Of a DNA stretch of 64,000 nucleotides, positions 36,560-49,888 are shown piece after piece. Position 1 is the stretch's first letter; each line of letters begins with the position of its first letter. The notes under the pieces were generated by a model. That model did not search any database, was not told the DNA's origin, and was given only the letters and a program-made list of their open reading frames with translations. This stretch comes from Sycobia sp. Sy_11 (lineage: Eukaryota > Arthropoda > Insecta > Hymenoptera > Epichrysomallidae). The position numbers and the translations under genes were made by a program. The stretch covers positions 865,501 to 929,500 of the forward strand of contig JACCIC010000175.1 in the NCBI GenBank assembly GCA_018907035.1. The letters are read 5' to 3'.

Positions 36560-38690
36560 GTTCCCGCGTATATTAAGAGACTTTTTCTTTTTGAAACAAT
36601 ATCGCACTGTTCATTGTAAAACTTATTCAGTGCATCCGTGAAATTTTTTTTTTTAATGGTTTGTATAATTATGTTATATAAACCGATACTAATTAAAAGA
36701 CATTTCGTATTTTACATAATCGCGCTATATTTCACTCTACCTTTATTAAAACATCGACAGAAAATTTCTAAGAAGAAACAATTAATTTTAACGTTGAAAC
36801 ATCCAGATTAAGACATTAATAATGAAATTATACAGAAAAATTATTAGATGAGAAATGGCTTCTTATTTATGGAAATCGCTTATACTGAATCAAAAATAAA
36901 TAACGGCTACACGGGTGAATTAAAGATCAATATTAAAAACTTGAGTTATTGGCATTAAAGATATCAAGTTCTTTAGATCTATTAATATCGTATTATATCT
37001 GTTATACGTACGTGTAGCTAACGATTTTGTGTTATATATACATTCAGATTAAAATCCTTTAACTGTAATGTAAATATGCCAAAAAAATACGTAAAAAAAT
37101 GAAAACAAAACTGTATTTCCAAGCATCTTTCAGAAAGTGTCTGTATCTTTTCTATCTTCAAAAAACATAGAGATTATGGTAATAAAATCTCGAATAAAAT
37201 CTTTGGTAAAAAATAATTCACTATTTTCAGATACCGAATCGGAATTTCTCAAATCTGCAAGTATACAATCAAGTTGAAGAATTAAGGTGCTTCGTTTTAC
37301 ACATATATTTATTGTTCATTTATTTATTTATTACCAATTTGACATATGATATAGTCGTTTCACTAAAAAGTTGTACCAAATTGTAAACCCGTATAATGAG
37401 TTCAATTTCCGCGACCGAAATATCTGACAGACGCTGATGCTGATTGGTGTTGGGAATTGAAGTTGGATTGAAAATTAAAAGAATTGATGACTTAGATTGC
37501 ATTATTAATGCGTTATATTTCTAGGTAAAAATAAGCGAAGGGATAAAGTAATTTTTAATGTACCTATTTCAATGTAGATAAATCTGAAACGGACATGGTT
37601 AAATTACTCGATAATATCGACTTGCCGATCGTGAATTCAAAAAGAACTCAAGTTATTATAATTGGACAGGATAAAAGAAAGCGTTGCAACTCTAATTAGA
37701 GTGCGCGTGTTCCTGCGATGCGTATACGAGTCTTATATTATACGCGTCATTCTCTGATCCGAGCAATCATCGTCGTCGTCCTCGTCATTATCTTGACAAG
37801 TATCGAGTAGATGAAAAACGAATCTTACAAAACGGTAAAAGAACGCGACAACCCGGCATTGTATGTTAAAAAGAGAACTCTATACTGACAAGAATGACTT
37901 CTACTTTATTGGAGATAGTTGCCAAGTGGCTGAGTACTGTATAGAAGCAGGACTGATAATAAGAAGCGCGCAATACATATTTACTAGCAATCCCCGTTTC
38001 GGCTTCGTTCGAGATAATTGTGTAACCGATTTGTTTGTATATAGTAAATTATTTTTAAGGAAAATGTAACAAAAAGGTCCTTCTCAATTTAATATCGATA
38101 GATTTCAATAAATCTAAAATATTTCAGAGCAAATAACCTGTTTTGCGCTATTTTTCTTTTCTGATAATCAAATTAATAGATTTTTTGATGTTCAATCGTT
38201 GAAAATCCTACACATCCTATGATTCTCTCTGAGAAACAGTCTTATTGCAAGTCAATTCCTGCGTATTTGAAAATTTTCTTACTCCGCGACTTATAATGGC
38301 AATAGCAAAAGAAGACTCGATAACAGTTGATAAGGAAATGGCAATCGTTTAAATTGGAAGAGTTCATTGGATAGAAATCATCGGAATACGGTAAATCAAT
38401 GCTATTCCATCCATTACGGGAATAAATTTGTTTTAGGCACTTTAACATGAAAAAAAAATTAGCAAAAGTATAAAAATGTAAAATATATCCATCGTAAATA
38501 TTAAATTTTACGCAAACTTAGATTGGTTGTCACCAATTCCTAAAATATAAGAACAAATTATCTAAATTATTCAAAACTATTTAAAAACAAAAAATTCAAT
38601 AAAAACAATTGTATTCACGAATGAAATAATCGACAATAGATTTCATGCTTCTACTGATATATGAAGTAGAAAAACTTTAAATACGTGCAA
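36560..38690. other. AT-rich non-coding stretch
   Basis: The longest open frames (37863-38069 on +, 38242-38448 on -) have no recognisable domain or clear exon borders. Confidence 0.5.
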
Positions 38691-39060
38691 GTTAAAATCT
38701 GCATATCGCCACCTGGTGACAGGGGTGTACAACTACATTAATCTTACGGGGTGCGAACGACAAGTAAACTACGCCGACGGTGACGCATACCGAGCGACCA
38801 CTGCACGCCTTATTTCGCAACTTTACTATACTACGCTTGCGTGGAATAGAACATGAAAAACTTTTTTTTAAATTTATCGTCAATTTAAAAATAAACCCTG
38901 TCCTACGTCATTGAACAATGTCAGAATTATATTCTGTAAGAACGTCATTGCAATCGGTTAATTAGTTTTCGAGATTTTGATGAACGTGCAAACAAACGCT
39001 GTCTCTTTAAGAGATTAGCATAGAGTAAGTACAGAAGTAAGTATAGAGTATATAGATAAG
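38690..39060. repeat. Dispersed-repeat relic (LINE/SINE tail type), tentative
   Basis: The words AATCGGTTAATTAGTTTTCG and then GATTTTGATGAACGTGCAAACAAACG, followed by a run of AGTA-type units, resemble the 3' tails of RTE/SINE-type repeats that are widespread in insects. This is recalled similarity and was not compared here. The upstream part carries TCGCCACCTGGTGA at 38706-38719. Its complement, TCACCAGGTGGCGA, agrees with the CTCF consensus at 12 of 14 positions. Confidence 0.3.
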
Positions 39061-39069
39061 TGTGCGTTC

Positions 39070-40505
39070 CTATTTACGCAATGTTCGAGCGCCGCGCGCC
39101 ACCGGTTGGCCGTTAATAATACCGAGCGAATATGTTGTACGCTCTCTCAACGACTCTCGACGCCCCAACTCTCTTTGTTGGTGGCGTTGTGGGTAGTAAA
39201 AAAAAAACGAAGAAAAAAGACAGAAAGATAAAGCGAAGTACTTGAGGAGTCTATTACTTTTTTTTCCTCATGCAAATTTCAGCGCTGCTCCATTTTCATG
39301 CAATTTCTTTTTTTTAGGTTAGTAATAGAAAGTTGTACTTATAATGCTTCTTCTTCTCTTTCCCCGGGTTTTGAATCAATTTATAATTAAATTTATAACC
39401 ACGGAATGGTGAATTAAGCTGTCGGCAGCATTGAAAAGAATGTATATTTTGAAAAATAATGCGAAGCGATTATTCGCAATTGAACTTGACATATAACGTA
39501 TACTTTTTATGGAAATTCTCATACGGATCGTTCTTGCAGATCTTGCTTAGTGGAAGCATTTCATGCATTGTTTTTACGAAATTATTATAATACTAAAATT
39601 CATTACTGGCATTACACAGAGCAATAAAAGATGCGACAGTGAATCGCACGATATCCTGTGCGGAATGATCTCTAAAATTATTGGATGTAAACTAGAATAA
39701 TTCTTATAATAAAAATAATTGAATGATGTATACGTTTGAACTTACGCGATGAAACGGCTTTGCAAATTAAACACTCCAGAACTCACCTGCAACATAAAAA
39801 AGAAATTGCTCTATAAGCGAATTGTTCACATTGAAATGCATTCATATCTGTATAATGGCATAATTTGGAATCTCAAGAATTTCTGTTTAATTTAATTTAA
39901 TGCTCAATTGTAAAATTTCTCAAATAGAATATTCGCTGAAATTTTAATTAATATATAGGATCTTTATGACTTCTAGAATTGCCACTAGTCATTCTGAGCT
40001 ATATACTGTATATATTAAAAGTAAAACGGGAAAGTGGAGGTGTTAATCGCAGTGCGGCAGTTTTAAGAGTTAAACATTCAAAATCTATACGGAAATATAA
40101 GTAAATCGTTATGTAGAAGTAGAAATAAAAACTAATGATCCTTATTTCAGCTATTTACGTAAACAATTATTGAGAGCAATGTTTGTAGATTTATTAGTGT
40201 ATTTAATTTTAAATATTGTATACAACTCTCTTGGTTAGTTTTGTCTATGGCGATAAACATGCGCCGGCTAATCTCATGCCATACTAAATTCCATTCCTCT
40301 TAGATGCTTGTATTAGAAACAAAACAATTACTTATAAAAAAAATAGAAAAAAAAGAAAAAAAAAGGAAATTGACTCATCCTTACAGTGAGTGAAATTTAC
40401 AGTAAAAAGAGGAAGAAAAAAAATAAGTAACGGTTGCTTGAAACGCGTTATTTCTTTTCTCGTCTTCATTGTCATGCAAAAGATCTTTATGCTCCGGTAG
40501 ACAAC
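39070..40505. other. Non-coding stretch
   Basis: A short GC-rich patch at 39085-39190 and A or T runs. No gene recognised. Confidence 0.5.
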
Positions 40506-40507
40506 GT

Positions 40508-40512
40508 GTATA

Positions 40513-40573
<61 letters not shown>

Positions 40574-40574
40574 G
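40508..40574. repeat. (TA)n with flanking GTATA and CA units
   Basis: TA dinucleotides with a GTG interruption near the start and (CA)n at the 3' end. Confidence 0.95.
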
Positions 40575-40579
40575 ATAAT

Positions 40580-43140
40580 TTGCTCTTCGTGAATATATCT
40601 AAAAGAATGCCTCACCGTTATAACACTTTCTTTCGCAGCGCGAAATTGGAGCAAAAACGCTCGAAAAATGTTTAGTTAAAAAGTTCTGTATAGGAGCGAT
40701 CATACGCGTTTAATCATATATATATAAAATACAATATATTAATGCCCGTTAAGAAACGTCGCGTCGAAGCAATAACGGGGGATTAAATGGGATTACCGAA
40801 CGATATCCCTTGCGCAATGGCAGCGTGTGTTTCGCGCCAAGTAGCTTTTCTACGTACGTTAATACGAATTCGTTTCATTGAATGGGGGAAGGGAAAATGT
40901 GTTTTCTATAGGGCGTTTGTCCACGGCTCGTCAAGAGAAGGAATTAAATCAGAGCTTGGCGCGCGTATGTAGGATAAATAGAGAGAAACGATGATTATAA
41001 TGCGTCGCGTTGAATGGTCGGTTATTATGAGATTTCAGGTAATCAATAATTACGGCTTTATAAACAATGATCTTGTAAACATCTATTATCCTCCCTGAAG
41101 CGCTGATCTAAATTAACCTCTATGGACACCCATCAGAGTTTCGCGAACTTTGCTAAAGACAATCATGTATCGCAAGTATTGGCAGCGTAGTCATAGTAAC
41201 TTTTTCATTTTCTAGCTTCGAATTAATAATTTTTTGTTTTATACTGTTTTTTTCGTTATATAAAATCGGACGATAAGCCAAGCCCGAACACGTCGCACGA
41301 TCGTAAATCATCAAAAAGTGTATACTTCCTGCTTAAGCGTGCCCGCAATGAATTATGCGAAATAGCGCGCGATTGCTCGTGGGGACATTGACGTAAGACG
41401 GGGGGCTGTTCGCGACGCTAAAAAAAATTGGCCGGAGAGAGATAGGCAGATAATAAAATCACACATCTATACGTTGACATTTTAACCATTGGTAAATTTT
41501 TTCTAACTTCGAAGAAGTATACGATAGAAAGCGAGATACAATGGGTATTAATGGAAATTTCGAATTATAAGATAATTTAATCGCGCTGTGAAAGTACGGA
41601 AAAACAAATTTTAATTATGCACACCGAGCACGAATTGGACGCGAAATGTGTGGTGAAATGGCTATTATTTTGAATTTTATTCGCGTATGATAATAGAGGG
41701 TGTATTTTATCCAAGACCAGTCACCATTACGTACGACAATGTCATTACTGTTCTCTGTATTCGATTTGCACTTTTCTGTAATTAAACAATTCCGATTCGT
41801 AAATTCTTCATTCGTTCGAAAATCGTCTTTTATTGCTGCATTCGTTTAAGATAAACAAATAAATAATTTACACAGCAGGATTACGATCGAGATCGGATTA
41901 AATCGGTGGTGAATTTAAATAGCGGTCGGATTTATTGGATTAGGAAGTGAAATCGAGATGGAAAATACGGACTTCCGCGAATATCATAAAGAAGCAAGAA
42001 AAAGAAGCGCGCCATTATATCGGATTGGATTCTTAATAAATATTTTAAACGATTGAATTTGAATAAACTTGACAGCGTCATTGTCGAAGTTCATAATGCA
42101 CGAATATTGAAAAATAAAATATCTGCTTAGCACGAGCGAAGCATGGAAATTTGGCGATACTACCGATACATATTTATATAATCCGATAAAAAAAAACCGA
42201 AATATACACACAAATCTGCCAAAAATTCAGCAGATAACTCGATACAGATCGTAAATCAAATCGGTCGAACGGGTCAAAACCTTTCGGCGTATATCGCGTT
42301 GTTTGTCGCGCCAATGCGATCGCTCTCGCTCTCTCGATTTGTTTATTCTCTATTGGTAAAAAAAAAAAAAAAAAAAAAAACATTCACCGCGAATACGAGT
42401 GCGCAATTGAATGCAAACAAAAATGGCCAACACGGATAATACCGCGTTCGAATCGAGAGAGCTGATATTTTAATTTTAAACAATTGCTCGTATTTAAAAT
42501 ATTTATGAAAGGCTTGTACTATACGTTATAATTCCGTAGTATAAAAAAAAAAGAAATGTCATATAATTGTTTTCTTTACATTTTAATTAAGCACATAACG
42601 TAGTGAAAAAAGAAATTCAGAAAATTCATTTTACATCTAGATTTATGTCCGTTAATAAGTGTAATAAATTTTTTTTTTTTGCTTAGAAATATAACTGTCA
42701 TATCGGTGGTAAATGACGTGTTTTTATCACATTTAATTTTTATTATCTTGTTCGACTATTTACGATTGTTCGCCATTTGAATATCACAGAAATAAATTAC
42801 AGTGGCTCGAGATTCAGGGATGCAATGAAAATTCAAACCAGTATTAATTCGACTCGGTTCCCTGCAGCGATCGCTCCTCGAAAAAACCCATTAGACGATG
42901 TGATGAGAATCCCAAAATGCTGTTTTTACAGTCTTAACTCTAGTACAGTACTTTTAAGGTTTATTTTTATTTATTCCGGCAATTTTTCACTTTTACTTTG
43001 GCGACTTTTTCGCAAAGGCAAACGGTACTTTTTGCGTTTACCTCGCGTATACTCGTGTCTGTTATTTTTTTTTTCTTAATCCTGATCTCCGCCGCTAGTG
43101 GCGCATTATTGCATTTCAATTGCTAATTGCATATATATAT
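40580..43140. other. Non-coding stretch
   Basis: Contains an A run of about 23 bases at 42359-42380 and T runs near 42668-42680. No gene recognised. Confidence 0.5.
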
Positions 43141-43142
43141 AA

Positions 43143-43179
43143 CAGCTGAATCTCCAGCTGAATCTCTAGCTGAATCATC
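43143..43179. repeat. Three tandem 12-mers
   Basis: AGCTGAATCTCC, AGCTGAATCTCT and AGCTGAATCATC follow one another with two to three differences, at the upstream border of a CpG-rich island. Confidence 0.7.
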
Positions 43180-43325
43180 TCGCATCTCGCGCCTGATGCT
43201 CCGGCAACCGCGCCGTCGCCCGCTCGCCGTAACGGGTCGTCGCGCGCGGACTTTCGCACTGCGCCTCGCCGCTCTCGTATATTATAACTCGCGCAAAACT
43301 TTCCTTTGTCGCCAATGTTCATTCG

Positions 43326-43381
<56 letters not shown>

Positions 43382-43850
43382 GTGTGTGTGTGAGCGCGCG
43401 CGCGTCAGCATATTGCGCCTTGCGCTCCTTGGCTTCCTTATATACTTCCTTTATAATTTCCGTATACGCGAGATAACCCGCTGGGCGCATGTGGAGTGCT
43501 CGAGTATAAATTGCCGCGCAGTCCATCGGGGGAAATGAAAAGACAAAGAACGTAAAAGCGGGAAACGTGAGACGAGAGCCGGACAAAGGCGCGGATGCTG
43601 CGCACGTGGTTCTCCCTTGTTCGTGCGTATTATACACTCGCTATTACGGACCTGTATTCTTTTCTCCCGGTGCGCGGCGGTCGCGCTATCGTTCCACGAG
43701 CTCGTACACGCGACGCGGGATGGAAATCCGGAGAAAAGCGGCGCGAGGGAAAAGCGCGCGTATTAATGTCCATGGGACGCGTTTGGATGCATGGCGCAAT
43801 TGGCGCGAGCGAATCCGAGGACGAGCGATTTACTCTCGAGGCTATATATA
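43180..43850. other. CpG-rich island with internal (TA)n tract
   Basis: CpG-rich DNA surrounds a TA microsatellite at 43333-43377, followed by GT and CG units. Frames on both strands are open for up to 170 codons because stops are rare in this composition. None shows a domain. Confidence 0.45.
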
Positions 43851-43859
43851 TAGCCTTGA

Positions 43860-44888
43860 AATATACCTTTGAAAACGTGATGATGAACGAAGTGCGTAAT
43901 TTACTCGCATTATATAGATACTATATTACTCGTAAAATCTAAGGTTATTCCGGCGTTTAGGATTTTTTTCCAACTTATGAAAAATTGTCAAAAAAGAATA
44001 TTTTGATGCTTGATGAAATAGCCTCAATGTATAAAGTTAGTAGAATACTGTCGCAATTACTTTTTGCTACGTTATTTATACACTGTCATTATGCCCCTCG
44101 TGACTGGGGGACTCTTGTTTGTCTCGTTAAAATATTGCTGTCTCCTTATAGTAAATGTTTGACCCGAACATGATACCTTAAAATGTTTGAAAAGAACAAT
44201 TAGAAGTTTAGTCAAGAGTTTCGAAAAAATATGTCAATGTAAAAAGTTTGACACGCCAAATATATCGTAAAGTTTCCGAAGTTCCCCGAGGGCCTTGTTC
44301 ATCTTCGACTGACAATGTCTCTGGAACGCGAAGATTCATTTCGAAGAGAGTCTGCTTTTTTTGGCATGGTCGCATTAGACAATTAACCTACTCACGTGGT
44401 TATAATATTAACCCTTTTGCTAAGCCTTCGATATCTCAATTTACTGACTAAGCAAAATTCAGTAATCAAAGTGTCTTAATAGGGGAAGAAATGGTATTTC
44501 CATCTATTAACATGATTCCGAGCAGAAACTAGTTTATGATATCGGAAATTCTGCAAAGTAGCTCTCGTTTCGCACTGCAGTTCCTTACACGTCTCATATC
44601 AAATTTAGACAATTTTTAACTCTAATATTCATTACTTATCTCCCCTCTGTTTTGAGATTTAGAAACAGATAATATTTCCCGATGATCTACACAGATTTAT
44701 TTTGAATATGACATATAGCGGTAGGACGATTCAATAGCCACTCGGATACATTCAGGGGCTTTAAATTTTAACTAAACAATAATATAATTTTAAAATAATG
44801 TTTTAAAGTAAACGTCTTACTATCTATCAATCTACTATGTCTAGGACGTAAGCAATAATATATCTGTGAAATTCACCCAACGTTGGGC

Positions 44889-44940
<52 letters not shown>

Positions 44941-46420
44941 TAATAATCCGGATAAAAATTAGTTAAGAGCTCAATATTTCTTCCGATTTTGACAGTATAC
45001 GTATAAAATTTTTCGGAGGATACTGGCAGTATGCGGAAAATTAATACAATTTGATTTCTTTTTTTCTTCTTCTTCATTGATTCCATGGAAATTCTGTCAT
45101 TCTATACAACAAATGTGGATTCAATTTGGTTTCTTAGATCCAATATTGCTGGTACACCTGAAGTAGATCGTCTGTCAATTAATTGTATGCTCAATCGAGA
45201 AATTGCAACTAATTCATTAAACGGAAAAGATACTATATGTAGATCTAGCCATCGCAAACTTTATAGTCACTTTTATTCATTTTCTATGGGTATCGAATCA
45301 TCGTACTGTGGATCATATAATAGCTAATTATCAGCTCCTTAAAGCTCCTTCAGTGCCGCCTACTTTTTCTGCTATCGTATTCATAGCTTTAAAAACTTCT
45401 TATTTCTTGCTGTTCTAAAGTGCATCAAGGAATTAGCGCTACAGCCTATAACACTGTATTTGTATCGGTTCATATATAGAGTAGTTTAAACTTTGTCTCT
45501 GCAACGAATACCAAACTTCCTATCTATAAAAAGCTTAGTATGTTGATAATCTTAGATAATCTTCATTTTATTTATATTTCCTTCAAATACTCTTTATCGG
45601 CCACTTGTTCATATACGTTTCATGTTAATTATATAACTCATGTTTTTTAATTTTTGTAATTAAGGTAGATAGGACAATGATCCGAAATTATTCTTCCGAG
45701 ACTTTTTATCTTAAAATACTTACAGTTATTTGTTCCTTTTTTTCACTTTTCCGTGTAATTACGTACTCTTTCTGCAAATGCTCTACTATCTTCGCATGCT
45801 CTTTTTCTTGATTTACAAATATTTTTCGAAAACTCATTCTTAAATATATATTTAGTTTCTCAGAATATTTTTTATATTTAGAACTTCTTGATATTTTCTC
45901 AATTATCAATTTCGTCTCTTTTAATAACACCTTTTCTTTTCAAACATTAAATCATTTATAATACGCATCTTATCATTCACATATAGTAAATATGGAATAA
46001 ATATAATCCTTAAAAGACTTCAAATCATGATATATTTTATATTAAATAAAATTGTTTGAAGTGAATATTTTAGAAGCAGCGAAAAGTTATTTATTTAAAA
46101 CGAATAAATATGTACATATTGAGGATAAATGTTGATTGCATGTCATATATATATTTGAGTCAAATTTAAGGTTTAAATTTACTTAATTTTTTATCTTGTA
46201 GTTTATTTTAATCATAATCAATTTATTAATTAAAACACTAATAAGTTATATTTACTATTAAACAAATAGCACCTAAGTAACATTTATTCTGCCCTGGCAT
46301 GAATGATATGTACACAAAACTACTGTTTATATGCTACAGATACAGAATAGTCGCAATTTTTTTTCGTAATGCTTATTTTGTACTCATCAGCTGAACATTT
46401 TATAAATCAGTATGCTATCT
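43860..46420. other. AT-rich non-coding stretch upstream of the SPH gene
   Basis: Has a (TA)n tract at 44891-44936. The 80-codon open frame at 45085-45327 and the 74-codon frame at 45706-45930 on - show no recognisable domain. Nothing else found. Confidence 0.5.
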
Positions 46421-46425
46421 TACTA

Positions 46426-46435
46426 TTTTATATAG
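46426..46435 (+). promoter_or_regulatory. TATA-like element of the SPH gene
   Basis: TTTTATATAG lies about 55 bases before the start codon at 46488. That would put transcription start near 46455-46465 with a short 5' leader. No strong initiator is visible. Confidence 0.3.
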
Positions 46436-46487
46436 AGTAGCGGACATATTGTTGTTGAAGAAAGAACTAACGGAAAGGACAAATAAA

Positions 46488-47194
46488 ATGTCTGACTTTA
46501 ATTTTGTTTTGTGTTTTTTGCTCTATATTATCTCTTATATCATTATTCATGGCAAGTACCTTTCTCTGAATTTAAATTGTCTTTAAGCTTGTGTATCAAT
46601 TGATTTAATTCAATTTTCTGAAACAAAATATTTGGTATGTGTAAATTAAAAAATATTAGAAGATTTTGAAAGCATTGTAATTATCAATTGTTACAGCTAA
46701 AAATGACTAGTTGTTTATTTAATATCTGCAAACATAATTTCATTCGAAAAATTCATTGTCTATTTTCTTAAATAATATTTTTAATTTCAGCTTTCGGTCT
46801 GCAGGAGGAAGGTGTTGTCAATGGTCTCATAGGCAGAAAAGCTCAATTTGCGTATCAGGTTGGAATTCTGGGATACTATGATAAAGCGAGTCCGTTCGTT
46901 TTATTAGGCGGAGGTGCCATAATTGGTGAAAAATTTATATTAAGCGCTGCTCACTGTTTCGTAAATGGCTCAGGCTATGTTCAAGATCTATCGTATAAAG
47001 TTCGATTGTCATCGTCTAATTTGAGAACAATGGAAGGATTTCTTGCCGATGTTTATAAGATCTTTTTTGCCGAATATGACCAACTGACAGGTGCTAACGA
47101 TCTAGCAGTGGTAGAGGTATTTCATTCAATTGCAACTACATAATTTACTTTTCTATTATAGTATTATTGACTACAAATGAATTTTCAACTTTTA

Positions 47195-47243
<49 letters not shown>

Positions 47244-47770
47244 ATACAATCGTGTTTTTCGAATACCCACACACAAACACATTCTCCACTCCTTCAACAA
47301 CTCTTAGCTCGCAATTAATAAGTTCGAATAAACATATAAAATTACTGAAAAGCATAAGAAAAATATAATTTTACATGCTCTTCATTATTGCTTTAGCAAG
47401 AACGTTTGTATAAATTATATTCTTACCGATAAAAGAAGTCAACAGCAAATTCTGAGTATACATTGCGTCACAGTGAAACTTTTACTTATATTTCTGTTGA
47501 ATAATGTCTTCTTTTATTGTTTTCTAAAACTGAACAAACGGAGTAACATTCATCAGGCGTGCAACTTCAAGCAATGTCATGTTAAACGAGGTCTTCGTAT
47601 ATTAAAATAAAAAATGAAATGAACGAAGCCATGTAAATATGCTATTCTAGAATTTTTTAAATATTATTTGTCACTTATTATCTCATGTCGATTATAGTTT
47701 ATTCGCTTTGTTTAATACTACATAAGAGACCAGAATATATTTTAGATTGTCAGACGCAAGGGACTGTGAG

Positions 47771-47839
<69 letters not shown>

Positions 47840-49888
47840 TTCAGGTTATCTGCAGTGCAATACTGTAAGTACTCAAAATTTACGCAACCATGTTGCATCA
47901 ATAACTAACCTGGCGATGTTTACATGAGACTTTCGGGTTTGCATGTATATTTGTTCTTCGCCTTTCTTTCTAGAACTCGTGTCTAATCTCGATCTCTTTC
48001 ATTATTCATCTCTACTTTTGACGCAAATGTGAGAGCCAATCAGCGATGCTCACCGCTTATTCTGATCACTCCTTAGACGATCACTACTACGTCAAATCGA
48101 GAGCTTTGAGATGAGAATTTACACGCGCTTCTGTATTCTTGGTTTTTATACCCACTTTAGTTTGGTTTAGTTGTTTGGACTCTTGTTATATCCATATTAT
48201 AGCATTAACTAAATAGTAACCACGAGGAGATTAAGAGTATTAGCAAGATTAATTGATATGTTGAAAATAAATCATTACATCTGTTATCCTAAACCAAAAC
48301 ACTGATTTTTCTCCACCAAGTATTCTCTTCATCAAAATTATATACTATATTAGTTTTTGATCCTTAGAGAATAATTATTAACGATAATTTATTAATTACA
48401 CAGACCATGTTCATAAAATTTAAAAATTTCCGATATTTTAATCAATTTTGTCCTTACCAGTTGAAATATAACTTGAATTTGGTGGCTCAACACTCGCTTT
48501 ATAAATTGGAACTAGCAAGGGGCAATGAATCGTTCGCAAACAAGAAGGCTGTAGTAGCAGGTTATGGATATAGTTCCATCAAAGAAGCATCCAACTCGTC
48601 TGGGAATTTCATTCGAGAAACGGATTATAAATTATATTACGTCGGTGCTTTAATACTTTTGGACGAGGCGTGTACCGATGTTTTTCAGGAGACAATTCAG
48701 ATTGAGAGACAAATGTGTGCTGTCACGAAATATACTTTTTACCCAAATGCAAAAGCAGGTGTTTGCGAGGTTGGTATATTTAATTGAGAAATAAAGAAAT
48801 TTCTAGATTTACCCGCCTAGTCGTATATATATATATGAACATTGTCTGAATTTATTGATATTCAATTTCTTATGGGAATAGATTTTATCAGCCAAATCGA
48901 TGATTTCTTTTATCTGAAAAATTTAAATAATGCTTCATACATCATAATGCGAGGAAATGATATAAAAGAAATACAATGCAACACAAATATCTTTAATACC
49001 AATTTTGATAGTAATATTAGATTCAAAACAATTCAAGACAATAAGGTGTCAGTGACTGAATTGATTGATTGATTGACTAAACTGACCGATTGATTAGGCT
49101 GAAATTTTATTGTATCATATGTATTTCAGTTATATATTCAGAAGCTAATATTTAGAGAGTCGCAAATCCATAGCACCACGTTTATTCCAGCATCTTTTAC
49201 TCACGAGTTGCGATTCTAATCGTTTTTTATACGATACGGAATGCAATTTTTAAATATCAGAAGGTTAAATCTGGTTGACACTTTAAGATGTCGTTTAATC
49301 AAATTGTAAATAATACTGTCTTAAGAAGCTTTCGCTCCTTAGATTTTTGAGAGTAAAATGTCAATATCGTGAAACGAATATAATTTATCGATAAAAATTG
49401 CCGCGAAGTTGACTAAATTCGCTAGACGTTCTGGATTTTAGATAATTCTCTACCTATTTTCCTTAATCATGATGATTCATACGAAAAAGTTCGTCGAACG
49501 AGACGAAAAATTTATCGCGTAACCACGGACAGTTCCGCAAATTTTACCACAACGTACGTAATAAGATCCGCAGGTTGTTGATCCTAATTTTTCGTTAGTA
49601 TTTGTTGAAAATTCTATAGAAAAACTTCTAACCACAGAGGCATTAAATATTAATAAGATATCGTGTATGTTGTTATACAGTTTGACGGTGGAGGTCCACT
49701 TGTCGTGAAAAAAACGGTCGTCGGAATCCTGAGCAGGCACGATCCCAATTGCGACGATACCACCACTGGTGCCATTTATACAAGAGTGTCGTATTACGAG
49801 GAATACATTCACAGAATAATGCAGGAAGTACCAGATACGCATAAAATTGTGCATTATAATCGACCGATCCCTATGGGAGAAATTATTA

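Noticed and set aside
37863..38069. 68-codon frame on +
   Set aside because: No recognisable domain, weak borders and AT-rich surroundings.
43116..43942. Frames of 100-173 codons in the CpG-rich island
   Set aside because: Open in several frames on both strands because of composition. No signal, domain or splice logic.
45085..45327. 80-codon frame with near-normal amino acid composition upstream of the SPH
   Set aside because: No acceptor AG at the right place, no recognised family and no signal peptide. Left as unassigned.
48404..48460. Inclusion of these bases in SPH exon 3
   Set aside because: It would insert 19 residues into a conserved loop length, and the downstream acceptor is better. 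Kept only as a possible alternative form.
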